Positions 24,045 to 34,009 of a stretch of DNA of 64,000 nucleotides are shown here, in pieces. Under the pieces are notes generated by a model. That model worked only from the letters and a program-made list of their open reading frames with translations, was not told the origin of the DNA and searched no databases. The translations under genes were made by a program, and so were the position numbers. The DNA is from Venturia oleaginea (lineage: Eukaryota; Ascomycota; Dothideomycetes; Venturiales; Venturiaceae): the NCBI GenBank assembly GCA_013176395.1, contig JABMLP010000008.1, positions 620,001-684,000 of the forward strand, given 5' to 3'. Numbering within the stretch: position 1 is the first letter of the stretch; each line of letters starts with the position of its first letter.

Positions 24045-24129
24045 GAGTCGAGATCGACATCAATATCAGTATTTTCTGGCGATTTGTTTCTTCGAAATGG
24101 CCATAAATACAGCGATATCGATCTTCATG
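24045..24129. repeat. Foldback repeat copy F
   Basis: Left arm 24045-24080 (GAGATCGACATC..TATTTTCTGGC) and right arm 24099-24129 (GGCCATAAATACAGCGATAT then CGATCTTCATG) pair well around a loop of about 18 nt. It ends only about 28 bp beyond the THO7 stop codon, so it should lie in that gene's 3' UTR. Confidence 0.8.
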
Positions 24130-24156
24130 TGGAATTGCTAAAATCGAAAGCAGGGT

Positions 24157-25119
24157 TCAGGTCTCCATCTCACCCTCTTCAATTTCTCCAGTGCTTGATT
24201 CGACACCTCCAGGTGTTTGTACTGTATCCGCCATTTCAACATCACCTCCCTGACTGGGCGCAATAGAGGCAGCCCTACTATTACCTCTACTACCAGGCCT
24301 AACCTTACGCCCATCCGGAGTGCCAGATCTTGATCCATCCTCCCTCGGTGTACCGACCTGACTCGTCCCATTCCTCGCCTCCGCCCCCTCAGTACCCTCT
24401 TGAGACTCAGGTTCCTGCTCCTCGGGATGCAATAACGCCATCATCTCCTTGACACCAACGCCAATAACACCCATCTGCGCCTTCCTCGCAGCAATAAGCC
24501 TCCCATACTCCTCCATCTCTTGCTCTTGCTCCGCAATCTCAGCATTAAGTTTATCCTGCATCTGTGACTGATCTTCACGACTCTTCAACATTATGTTCCC
24601 GTGGATCTTATCAGCCATCTCGTCCCACCTCTTCCTTTTCTCCATTGTCGCGCGCGCCGCTTCGAGTTGTGTGCGTAGTTCCGCTGTGTTGGCTTTGATG
24701 GCTTCTTGTGTTTCTAGAATCTGTATTTTCTCTTTGGCATATCGTTGTCGTTCTTGTTCGTTGGAGTTCTGGAGGAGTTGGATGCGGACCATTGTGCTTT
24801 CTAGAGCGGCGAAATCTAGAATCATTTCTTCGCGCCATTGTGAGCGTTGACGGTCTTCGTCTGCTTGGGCGGCTTCGAGTTCGGCGGTTGAGGTTTCTGA
24901 GGCATCAGCTGGAGGACTGGGTAGTGAGGATGGGCGCTTGTAGAGTTGAGAGGCTGGTTGGAGGAGATGCTTGCTGACGCGCTGGAACGGCTTGTTCTCA
25001 ATTGGAAGGAGACGTGATTCGTGAAGTTTGTCTTGCAGTTGTTAGTGGGACTTTGGCTTGGAAGGAGAATGTTACGTACACTCTTCTGGTGTATCCAGGA
25101 ATCCAAAGTCGGTAGCCAT
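24157..25119 (-). CDS. THOC7: THO complex subunit 7
   Basis: THO couples transcription with mRNA packaging and export in the nucleus. Exon 1 (25080-25119, 40 bp) and exon 2 (24157-25031) are joined across a 48-bp intron, giving 304 residues. Start MATDFGFLDTPEEYKLHESRLL resembles the family's short N-terminal segment; residues about 70-210 are a long charged coiled coil (MILDFAALESTMVRIQLL, then KIQILETQEAIKANTAELRT). The last ~80 residues are Gly/Ser/Glu-rich and disordered, ending EIEEGEMET. The short first exon is supported by frame and by the conserved YKLHESRLL junction. Confidence 0.82.
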
Positions 25120-25537
25120 GGTGGTAGGCAAGTGGAAGAGATCTTGAGGTGATTGTATGGTCCTGGAATGAAAGACATTTGTTGTGAGAAGCTCGAAGTT
25201 GCACGTGACCGTGAGCCGTGTCTTCTGACACCAGAATTCTTTACTCTTCATCTTGATGATCTGATCAAAAAGCTGTTCGATTTGTAGTTTCATGGGTATT
25301 TATTCTGTAATTCTGTATACTGTATGCTGTATGCTATCGCTATGCACGCTATAACGATGCCATATCGTTTAAAGGATATCATTTCCCCTCATAATCATTC
25401 TCACTCCACTCTCAATTCTCGTTTCCCTTGGATCCAATGTCATTCCGCTCATAAATTATTCTCATCATCCGATATAGTCGTCATTGGTCGTTTTTCGTTC
25501 CCTTGACTCCCGCCAGAAATGCTTTTGATCATTTTCA
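25120..25537. other. Intergenic, THO7 5' / DAL1 3'
   Basis: Upstream region of THO7 (minus) and downstream flank of the allantoinase gene. No gene or clear repeat seen. Confidence 0.45.
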
Positions 25538-27389
25538 TTAGACCTTCATGATTGATTTGGTGGTCCTGGGCTCCAACAATAAAGAGCCAATCGGTCCCAT
25601 CTTCTCATTAAAACCAGCTTGCCTCGTGTAAACCTTTCGACCGCGAACCCAGGTTTCTTTTACAACACCCTTCAAAGTTCTGCCCTCATAAGGACTGCAC
25701 TTATTGCGGAAGAGCATGGTGCTTGGTTCCACCTAGACTTATTGTTAGCTAGAGTCCGTGGTCAACCTTCGCAGCTCGAAGTTGTATCTCGAGATAAAAT
25801 CTCTCAATTCAGTATCGACTTCGATCGATTTTTGGCTTTTTTCTTTTCAAAATACCATAAATTCATCGAGATCGATCGCGAATTGAAGATGGAAAACTGT
25901 TTCTCTCAACGAGAAGAAGAAGGGATATGGATAGGAACCTTGGGATGATATGACAAACGGGAAAAGACTCACCAAAAAAGTCGCCTCATCATCAAATACA
26001 GCAATATCGCCATCCATACCAACGCCAATGTCGCCCTTGACGTGCTGCAAGCCAACTTGCTTTGCAGTGTTCTTGCAGCACCATCTAACAATGTCTTCAA
26101 TGGTAATGTCTTTGTTCTCCCCTTCTGTCCATAGAATAGGAAGTCCAAGTCCTACGCTGCCAATTCCTCCCCACGCTTGGAAGAAGTCGCCCTCGCCAGC
26201 TTCGCCCTCAAGCTTACCGCCGAACTTGGGTGGCAGCAGTTTTAATTTTGGAGTACATGGTGAGTGGTCACTGACAACTGTCTTGATCACACCATCGGTC
26301 TCTTCGCACAGTAATTCTTGCCAAAGAGCGTGTTGATTCGACTGGCTTCGGATAGGTGGGCAGCACTTGTGTCGGGTATCGCCTCTCTTTACCTCTTCGG
26401 CCGTTAGACTTAGGTAATGGAAGCAGGTCTCAGCCGTGATGTTGATTCCTGCAGTCCTCGCTTCTCGAAGTAATGGAATGGCTTCAAGTGCTGAGAGATG
26501 GACAATATGCAAAGGAAGATTTGGTGCTAAGTGAGCTAGCGAGAGGATCTCTTCAACTGCATACGTCTCAAACGCTGGAGGTCGGGAGTCGAGGAAGGTT
26601 TGATAGTGATCAAGCGGGCCAGATGGGGCAAACGGAGGCTGAGAAGAGTGCTGTACAGCATCACCGACAGAAGCGGTGATTGGTGGGATCATTTCGGCGT
26701 GGAACATGACAGTTGTGGGCTCGTCAGCTAGTTCGTTGAAAACTTTACGAATATCCTCAGACGAGACTGCGGGAAATTCATCGACCTGTAAGGTTTGGTC
26801 AGTTTGTTTGCGTTATTTCATTGGCGTGGGGAAAATGTACACCGCTGTCTATCAGGAAGCCTTTAAAGCCACGGACGCCCATCTTTACCAAAGGCTTCAG
26901 ATCTTTCTCATTTCCAGGGACAATTCCACCATAGAAGCCAACATCGACCCAGCATTTGCCTTGGGCAGCTGCGATCTTCTCCTCGAAACCACCAACAGTC
27001 GTGGTCGGTGGGATGGCATTGAGTGGCATATCAACGACAGTGGTCACACCGCCAAAAGCAGCAGCTCGAGTGCCAGTCCAGAAGCCTTCCCATTCCGTCC
27101 TGCCAGGCTCGTTGAGGTGCACATGTGCATCTACTAGGCCAGGCATCAGGATATGTGGTGAGTGGTCAACATATGGAGTGCCGACGGGGAAATCCGATGG
27201 CGGGAGAACGGAGTGAAAGATGGAGATAATCTTGCCGGTGATTGTCGAGATGATGATGGTGGCTTCAGTCAATCTTCCAGTCACGATTGCTCTCGAAGAA
27301 GCAAGAACTGTAATAGGAGCAGGTTGAGTGCCGTCGGGCAGGGTCCATTGCAATGGAGGAGACTGGGTGCCAGTTGCGTGAGGAGCCAT
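25538..27389 (-). CDS. DAL1: Allantoinase
   Basis: Allantoinase hydrolyses allantoin to allantoate in purine catabolism. Exons 26841-27389, 25973-26785 and 25538-25732 give 1557 nt and 518 residues. Amidohydrolase features: metal ligands DAHVHLNEPG, the lysine expected to be carbamylated in GFKGFLIDSG, histidines in VMFHAEM and IVHLSALE, and the catalytic Asp in SDHSPCTPKLK, which is typical of allantoinases rather than dihydroorotases. Intron 1 is 55 bp; intron 2 (25733-25972) is 240 bp because it holds a foldback repeat. The last exon carries the usual VRGRKVY end. No purine-catabolism genes are adjacent. Confidence 0.94.
25803..25888. repeat. Foldback repeat copy G, inside DAL1 intron 2
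   Basis: Left arm 25803-25836 (CAATTCAGTATCGACTTCGA then TCGATTTTTGGC) and right arm 25853-25888 (TACCATAAATTCATCGAGAT then CGATCGCGAATTGAAG) are inverted repeats of the family. The whole copy lies inside the 240-bp last intron of the allantoinase gene. Confidence 0.8.
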
Positions 27390-29622
27390 GTTGGATTGGA
27401 GGTTCACAAAGTAAAGCGGGAGTTTGTGCAGACTAGATGTATGGGTAGAGGCTGGCAGGCTGGCGGTAAGTGTGGTTGCTTTGTGCCTCAATCGGCTGGC
27501 ACAGACGATTGCTGAGTAGGGGGAAAAGAAGAGTGGGGGAGATGTGGTGTAGTAGCACCAGATTTTATTGGGTATGAAAGATGAAGATGGGAATCGCAAG
27601 GTGGAGAAGGAAGCAAGGAATGCAGGATATTTGAGGAGTAGTCGACTCGACGGATGAGAGGCAAGGAGACGGTGGTCAGAAATCTGGGGTACAGCAGCCC
27701 CTTATCTCTCTCGGAGAGACTCCCGCATAATTCCCGGATCGAGGTATACGCATTCTGAGAGGCTATTCTGAGCATTACTCGATGGAAACGTGTAGCCTGT
27801 TCAAGCCTTATCTGTTTTCTATCTCTACCGGGGTCAGCCGTAGTGTTCCCTCGCGGTATTATTCAAGGCTGGGCATGTGAATGGACAACGTCGGGCTTAC
27901 TACGTACAGTACATGAACTGTGGAATGTTGGGATGGCTGTTGTTTGGTTGTTGGAAATCTGGAGAGAGATAAGGAGGATCCGCTTTGGGACGTGCATTGA
28001 CTGAGCTAAGCTGATATTGGATAAAGTCTTGGCCACACAAACGGCCGACCTCGCTGCCTCCATTTTGATGATCATGAACATCGACTTGTTTATCATCCAA
28101 TTCCTCATCTCACATCAATTCTCTCCTTCGACACGTCCAAAGTCAGTCCACGCCCTGATCTCATCCGATCGGTCAGATATGCTTGCAACGCAAACCATTC
28201 AACCCATCATTCAACGACGCGTTGATTCGCCTACGCTTCCTGTGCGTCAGATATATCGGCCCATTCCGAACCCATGTTTGCAACGGCTATCGAGGATGAT
28301 GGTTGGTCTAGTCCATGATCCCGGCAAGTTCAATCCATTCAGCCGATAATTTCGGCTTCACCTTTCTATATTACTCGACGGCAACCTCTTCTATCGAGTA
28401 AGAGTGTTCTTATTTACCTTCAGCCGGTGTACCAACCAACTGCCGACGGATACCAATCTTCCGCCCGAACCAAATACCATCAAAAGACGGAAGCATGTCG
28501 GAACGACACCTGGCTGTTCATCAAAACAGTGGCATTCGATGAACAGTCCGGTCGAGAGGATTTTGTCGCGTCGACGTGTTCAACCAATACAAAGTCTTCG
28601 AAAAATTGAAGAAATTCTTTCACCCCAAATTTCTCAGCTCCGGTCTAACATGACTGTCTTCATCCGCATCGCCGACCTGCAGGACACCAATTAGTCGATC
28701 AAAATGTTTGGCATCTTTCGACATCTGCATCGTGGCGCTCGAGGAGCACGAAATTACGTCGCGATTGACGTTCGATCAGCACAGGACGTAAGTTTTGTCT
28801 ACGCCACGTTTCATGCACGATCAGACACTTTACGAAGAATTCTCTCCTGGTGTCTTTCCTGACCGTTCCACCATTTATGGGATAATAAATCATCACTTTC
28901 AGGGCTGCGATACTGCTTCAATACCATGCAAAGACAACAATTGAGAGCGGAGAGATATTGCAGAACATATTATATCGTCTGTCATGTACAGGTCGACGAA
29001 TGCCAAGCTGAAGTTTTGATACTGGGGCACGGCTTCTCGGCTGTTTTTCCAGAGAAGACACGACTTATCTTTGATTTCAGTACCTTCTCAGCTACTGGCT
29101 TCACGTGTTTGACTGCGCTTCTTCATTCCCTCTATGCGCTTTCAATTTGTAACTTCACTTGCATTCTTGAATGTATTACTCTATAGAAAAGCTAGCAAAG
29201 TCAAACACGCGGAGCCAGTAGCCGAGGTGTCGAAATCAATATCTCCGTCACCGTGAACCCCGGCAATCGTATCATTGTGTCGAATAACAGTCGCTGTGAA
29301 AAGAAACACGACCTCGGAACTGTACCTCTCGCGTTCTTCTCTCGTTGATCATTTTCGATATTGTCGAAGAACAAATAGAATGTCTTACAATTAAGCTTCC
29401 AAGACTCTCATACCTCGCAATCGTCAACTCGATTCATTCTTCCTTCAAAGTTCAGAAACCTGAAACATCATCAACGTCTCTTCGTAGGAAGTAACGTGCA
29501 CAACCCCTCACAAGGTCCCGAGCTCCAAAACACGGAAAGCTGCACATGGCCCACAAACCAATTTTACCTATGACTGATCATCCCTACATTAATCAAACAT
29601 TTCATGAATCAATCAAGCATCT
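27390..29622. other. Gene-poor region
   Basis: No recognisable gene in over 2 kb. A weak candidate starts with ATG at 28704 (MFGIFRHLHRGARGARNYVA) and runs to a good GTAAGT donor near 28788, with a possible acceptor near 28903; I cannot name or confirm it. Short frames at 28404-28694 overlap each other in two frames and look non-coding. Confidence 0.35.
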
Positions 29623-29793
29623 GGATGGATGGCCGAGTTGGTTATGGCGCCAGGTTAAGGTCACCCTAACTCTACGGTTATTTTACGATAATCTCCTGGT
29701 CTCGAAAGAGGCGTGGGTTCGGTAAGATCACCACCCCTCAAGTTCGAATGCGCGCAGTGTATTAATGCAGGAAACAGAATCCCACTCCATTCA
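29623..29793 (+). tRNA. tRNA-Leu(AAG), with anticodon intron and a T-loop insertion
   Basis: Acceptor stem GGATGGA (29623-29629) pairs fully (one G-U) with TCCATTC (29786-29792), discriminator A at 29793. D arm GCCG..TGGC; anticodon stem CCAGG (29650-29654) and CCTGG; anticodon AAG at 29657-29659; a 33-nt intron at the canonical 37/38 position (29661-29693); leucine-type long variable arm CTCGAAAGAG. The T stem GTGGG/CCCAC is intact, but the T loop TTCGAAT is split after TTCG by 56 extra nucleotides (29722-29777). Removing both segments restores a standard tRNA. Whether it is functional or a disrupted copy cannot be told from sequence. Confidence 0.88.
29722..29777 (+). other. 56-bp insertion in tRNA T-loop with intron-like ends
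   Basis: Begins GTAAGATC and ends GAAACAG, matching spliceosomal 5' and 3' splice sites; ATTAAT about 11-17 nt before the 3' end could serve as a weak branch site. The boundary can shift by one G. Inside it, 29741-29749 reads AGTTCGAAT, which resembles the Pol III B box that the insertion interrupts. Confidence 0.7.
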
Positions 29794-29796
29794 TGA

Positions 29797-29803
29797 TTTT
29801 TTT
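29797..29803 (+). terminator. Pol III terminator (T7)
   Basis: A run of seven T residues begins four bases after the tRNA discriminator base, as expected for an RNA polymerase III terminator. Confidence 0.75.
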
Positions 29804-31583
29804 GGCTGTGTTTTTTTGTTCAGTCCTATTCTTTTTGGCCCTGATTTTTCCGTACTTCTTATTTGAATATCGTTGGAATATTGCAATGTGTAGATACCTC
29901 AATCTCGTTGAGTTCAGTCAATTTCCTGGGAAGTGCGGGGTGCGCGATTTTTTGCGCCCGGCGCCCGTCACCCGTCTTATCGATACTTTCAGTCTTTTAG
30001 CCTTACTGACCCCTATCGAGGCCATTTTCTTGCCTGCACCGAAGAAAGTTCTTCCACCTCGTCCACGGTCGCGATCATTATGGTTACCCTTTGTGACCAT
30101 TATCTTCGCTCGAGGACGCTTCGAAGCCCGCAATCAAACAGTCTGTTCTTACTTACATCTAAGCACTCAAATCCCGCTTGCCAGTTCTGACGGACATCCG
30201 CTCACTAACCCTCAATGAGTGAGTGGCTAAACAGGAACTTTCGAACTCTCATACCCCCGCACGTGTCTCAACTACGTCCTTAAAGGTCTTAACATCATAT
30301 TCAAGCAACTAAGCAGTGTCATTTCCACTCCCCGTCCTACTTCTAAGTTCCTCATTACTCTCTACCTTCCCGTCCACACCCTCAACCTCCCCGATTTCAT
30401 CTCATTAGCCTTACGAGAGCCTTCTTAAACAATCTCTCCGCTCGTGGTTTTCTCACCCTTCATATAACCCCAATCCTCTCTCCAATTCCTAAGCACTCAA
30501 CTCCCAAGTAGACTCCGTCTTCAAAGTCTAATTCTACACCTTTATCTTTCGTATCCATAAAGGAAACTGTCTTCCCAACTCCAAATTCTCTCCGGAACAT
30601 GCTATAAGAGCGCCCCATGCAAACATCCCCGATGAAACCTCGCCGTGTGACATAACTCTCCATGATTAGCTTCATTCCCATCCGTCTCTAGGATTTCATT
30701 TGTTTTTCCACTACCGCGTCATAAGTATGAGTGGATATGAGATATTCACACGTTTTCCTCATCCATCTCCCCTTCGATCTCACAAAAAACATTAAAACAA
30801 AACTTACGTGTTTAAAATCATGCCCACCTTCTCCGCCCCTCAATACAATTTCCTCTCCAATAACTTCAGCCAATCCCTAATCGCTGCAACAGCCTCTACC
30901 GGTTTGGTCCTAATGTAACATCAGCACAATTCTCATTCTCTACTTCGTGGTATAGAGCCACATTGATCAGGGGGTATTATGAGACCAGAGAACATTGATA
31001 CCGACGCCGATTATGCCATGTTAAGAGCGGCTGGGGTGGCGGATGAAGTTGTATTGCTGATTCGTGACACAGTTGAGAGAACAGGGTAGTCCCGGAAGAC
31101 AGATCCAAATTTGGGCACGAACATGTTGAAGAAGTCGAAGAAGAGGAAGACGATAGGCGCGACGTTCTGATTGCCTTAAATAGCTTCGATATCGGCACCA
31201 ACTTCCGAGAAGACGGTGCCGTGATTGCTGAATGATTGAAGAAGTGGATATCTGGAGTTGGGATTTCTGTCCCTGAATGGGGTCTCGCAGTGCGAATTCT
31301 CGATTGCGAATCACCTCATCGCAGAGAGGGATTTCGCAATCAGCCCATTGGCACGTGACGCACTTTGAGAAAGACTGGAATTGAAATGTAATGGATCTTG
31401 AAATGAGGTAATTGAGACTATCCTGCTGTTGACAGGACAGGAAAGGACAGGAAAGAAGAGATTATGATTCCCCTGCCTTTGGGTATAAAACAAACGGCAT
31501 GAAAAAGCCGTCCAATATTTCGCTTCCATCTCTTGCTCAATGGTCATGATTGTTGAGCCACTCTGTCGCTCGTCCCGACGCTC
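29804..31583. other. Gene-poor region
   Basis: No recognisable gene. Several short frames exist on both strands without family features or splice support. Pyrimidine-rich on the plus strand around 30330-30520. Confidence 0.4.
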
Positions 31584-32429
31584 TCATTCCACTATCATAG
31601 ACAGCGGTCTTTGGAAAGGTAATCCCAACATGTCGAAAATTTCCTTCAAACATTCGTCGGTCTGCTTCTCATACATCTTTCTCAATTCCACCTCCGATTC
31701 TATTATCACAGAGAGTGGTCTTTGGATAGGTGATCCCAACGTGCCGAAAATTTCGTCCAAATATTCGTCGGTCTGCTGCTCATATATCTTTCTCAATTCC
31801 ACCTCCGATTCTAGTATTACAGAAAGCGGTCTTTGAATAGGTGATCCCAACGTGCCGAAAAGTTCGTCCAAATATTCGTCGGTCTGCTGCTCATACATCT
31901 TTCTCAAATCCCCCTCCGAGTCTTTCGCTCGCAATTGTCGAAGAGTGATATTCTGTGGTGTTTTCTTGCGTTTCAGACTTCGCGTGGTCCGGGATGATAT
32001 TGAGTCCATTGAGGTTTGAGATGTTTGGGATGATTGCGAAAAATGTGATTTCGCAGAGTACATCGTCGAGCTCGACTCATTGCTGCTGATGGACATGGCG
32101 GATAGTGCTGGTGAAGGTGGCGAGACGGAATAAGGTGGCGTGTTTTCCGTCCGCCAAGCTTCGGCGCAAACATTTTTGTCTGAGTCTGCTTGATCTGGTG
32201 TCAATGATCTGGGCCATGATCCGGGCAACTCGAACGCTGGTATTGAGCTAGGTATTTCGACTGGATCAAGGTGAGGCGATGTCATTGGCGGTGTTGGTGG
32301 CCATAGGAAGCTCTGGAAGATTGGTGATGTCGATTCGCGACTTTGATAGGATGACGAATGAGGTATGGTGACAGCGTCCAGTAGTTGGTACGCCAGTGCG
32401 CGCAATCGACCAGCGTTCAGGTACGGCAT
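31584..32429 (-). CDS. Unknown protein with three 37-residue C-terminal repeats
   Basis: A single frame of 281 codons. Residues 1-170 are Ser/Pro/Thr-rich and probably disordered, with a basic patch (RSLKRKKTPQ) before the repeats. The last 111 residues are three tandem copies of a 37-residue unit of pattern SE-x2-LRKMYEQQTDEYLDE-x-FGTLG-x2-IQRPLSVI-x-E; the third is most diverged. Each unit predicts one or two charged helices followed by a Pro-containing turn. Repeats 1 and 2 are nearly identical in DNA, so the duplication is recent, and the frame is kept through all three, which argues for coding. I recognise no family and no signal peptide or membrane segment. Confidence 0.6.
   Translation of the reverse strand: MPYLNAGRLRALAYQLLDAVTIPHSSSYQSRESTSPIFQSFLWPPTPPMTSPHLDPVEIPSSIPAFELPGSWPRSLTPDQADSDKNVCAEAWRTENTPPYSVSPPSPALSAMSISSNESSSTMYSAKSHFSQSSQTSQTSMDSISSRTTRSLKRKKTPQNITLRQLRAKDSEGDLRKMYEQQTDEYLDELFGTLGSPIQRPLSVILESEVELRKIYEQQTDEYLDEIFGTLGSPIQRPLSVIIESEVELRKMYEKQTDECLKEIFDMLGLPFQRPLSMIVE
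31587..31919 (-). repeat. Three tandem 111-bp coding repeats
   Basis: Units at 31809-31919, 31698-31808 and 31587-31697 (in gene order). Each contains the plus-strand string ATTCGTCGGTCTGC. They encode the 37-residue repeats of the surrounding gene and end at its stop codon. Confidence 0.9.
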
Positions 32430-34009
32430 AGTGAAGGAGCAGTATGATTAGTAGCAAGCAGTTCGCTGACAGGTGACAAAGAGTGACATGAAGATTGATG
32501 TTTGGAAGAAGAAAGAGGATCGTGAAGAAAACGACGACAATGTTGATCGTACCAGCGGACAACGAACTCCACGCGGGGAGACATAGTCTTAAATATTATC
32601 CACATTACAGTGTTGCCATGATCCTGCATGTAAATCTTCTGATGGCCGACCACGGTTACTGTTGCCGCGCTAATAGCATGAAGATGTGCGATATGCTTCT
32701 CCACCAACGAATCACCACAACTTGGGGTGGTTCAATGAAGGCGGAAAGACGTACCGGCGCGTGATAGAGATGGTATTGGTATTGGTACTAATAAGGTGGA
32801 ATATGCGGTATGCACGGCAGTTCTCGCATGGCCAAGACCTGCTGAGGTATGCGTGTCTGAATCGAAACTGATTTCCAGCTCCTACTCCGAAATTTAGGTT
32901 TAAATTTTCGCTCTTAAGGTCAGCAAGAAGGCAGTGCCATACGCCCTGCAAGGGTGTTTCTTCGAAGAGAAAAGATCTGGCGGTGGGAAAGCTGACGCGA
33001 CCTTCGAAATCGAATGATGCAGACGCACTTCAGCGGTGAGCCGAGCGCAAGCTGTATTGTGCAGCGTCTACCCTTGACATTTGAGATGTGGGTGCATGTG
33101 CTACTCATTGTAGGAGTACCAGCGCGCCCCAGCCTTGTATCACTGCAACGAATGAAAACAGGTCTCTAGTTGGGATAGTTCACCAATCAGTGACATTAAA
33201 TCCTGCCGATTAGCTTACCAATCAATGAATACCGGTCGAAAACGCTGAAACCATCCTGACGCGGATACCTCGAAAAACTGGAGAAGAACCGGACGACCTT
33301 CGTGGAGTGAGGCGGATGTGTATGGGATCGCTGTCCGAGTAGGCGCTTCTTGTGTGGGGGCAGCATCAAAGGGTCTTCAGTTTTGAAGCATCGGCCTGGA
33401 TGAAAAAAGTAATGCGATTATCATGGTACAGCACTTCCATGGCAAGACCTGGGCACGACTCGAAGGATGGTAGATGGTGTAGAGACTTCGCGGCGACGAC
33501 GGATACTCCGGAGTCCCAGTATGTCGGCGAAGCCATCATGCTGACTACGGCTCTTCAGTCGGAAAACGAGGTTTTGAGTGCCTTGAACATGCCCGAAGAC
33601 TCGGGAGTTTTTCGAGACAAAATGGCAAGAAAGTGTAAAGTTGTGGTGTCACGGCAAGCGAAAGAAATTTGGACTCGGGCATCAGATTCAATCACATCAC
33701 GTGTGAATGGGGGTACCTATCGAGGTTTCATCTCCAGAAAGAGATTGGCGAACTAAGGTCAAGTTACACTTGTTCAACACCTGTCAATGTTATGAGAGAG
33801 GATACAATTGAAATGCTCTACATGGTTTGTAAAAAAACAGTATCGCTTCATTAACTCTGTTGCACAAGACCGAACGACCATAAAGACCTCGCCAGACACC
33901 ATGAAGATCGTGTGGACCTTTGCTCCAAAGCTATATACATACAACCAAGCCTGACTCCGCCGGCAATAGTCTTTTCACATTCAACCATTATCTACATCAG
34001 TCTCACCAT
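32430..34009. other. Intergenic, 3' of RPA1
   Basis: No recognisable gene. A 134-codon plus-strand frame at 33352-33756 has no family features and I do not call it. Confidence 0.4.

Noticed and set aside
29722..29777. Reading the tRNA as truncated at its 3' end
   Set aside because: The missing T-arm half and acceptor strand were found intact 56 bp downstream.
29793..30218. 141-codon plus-strand frame after the tRNA
   Set aside because: Starts in the Pol III terminator T-run and has no protein features.
33352..33756. 134-codon plus-strand frame
   Set aside because: No motif, no splice support, no neighbour logic.
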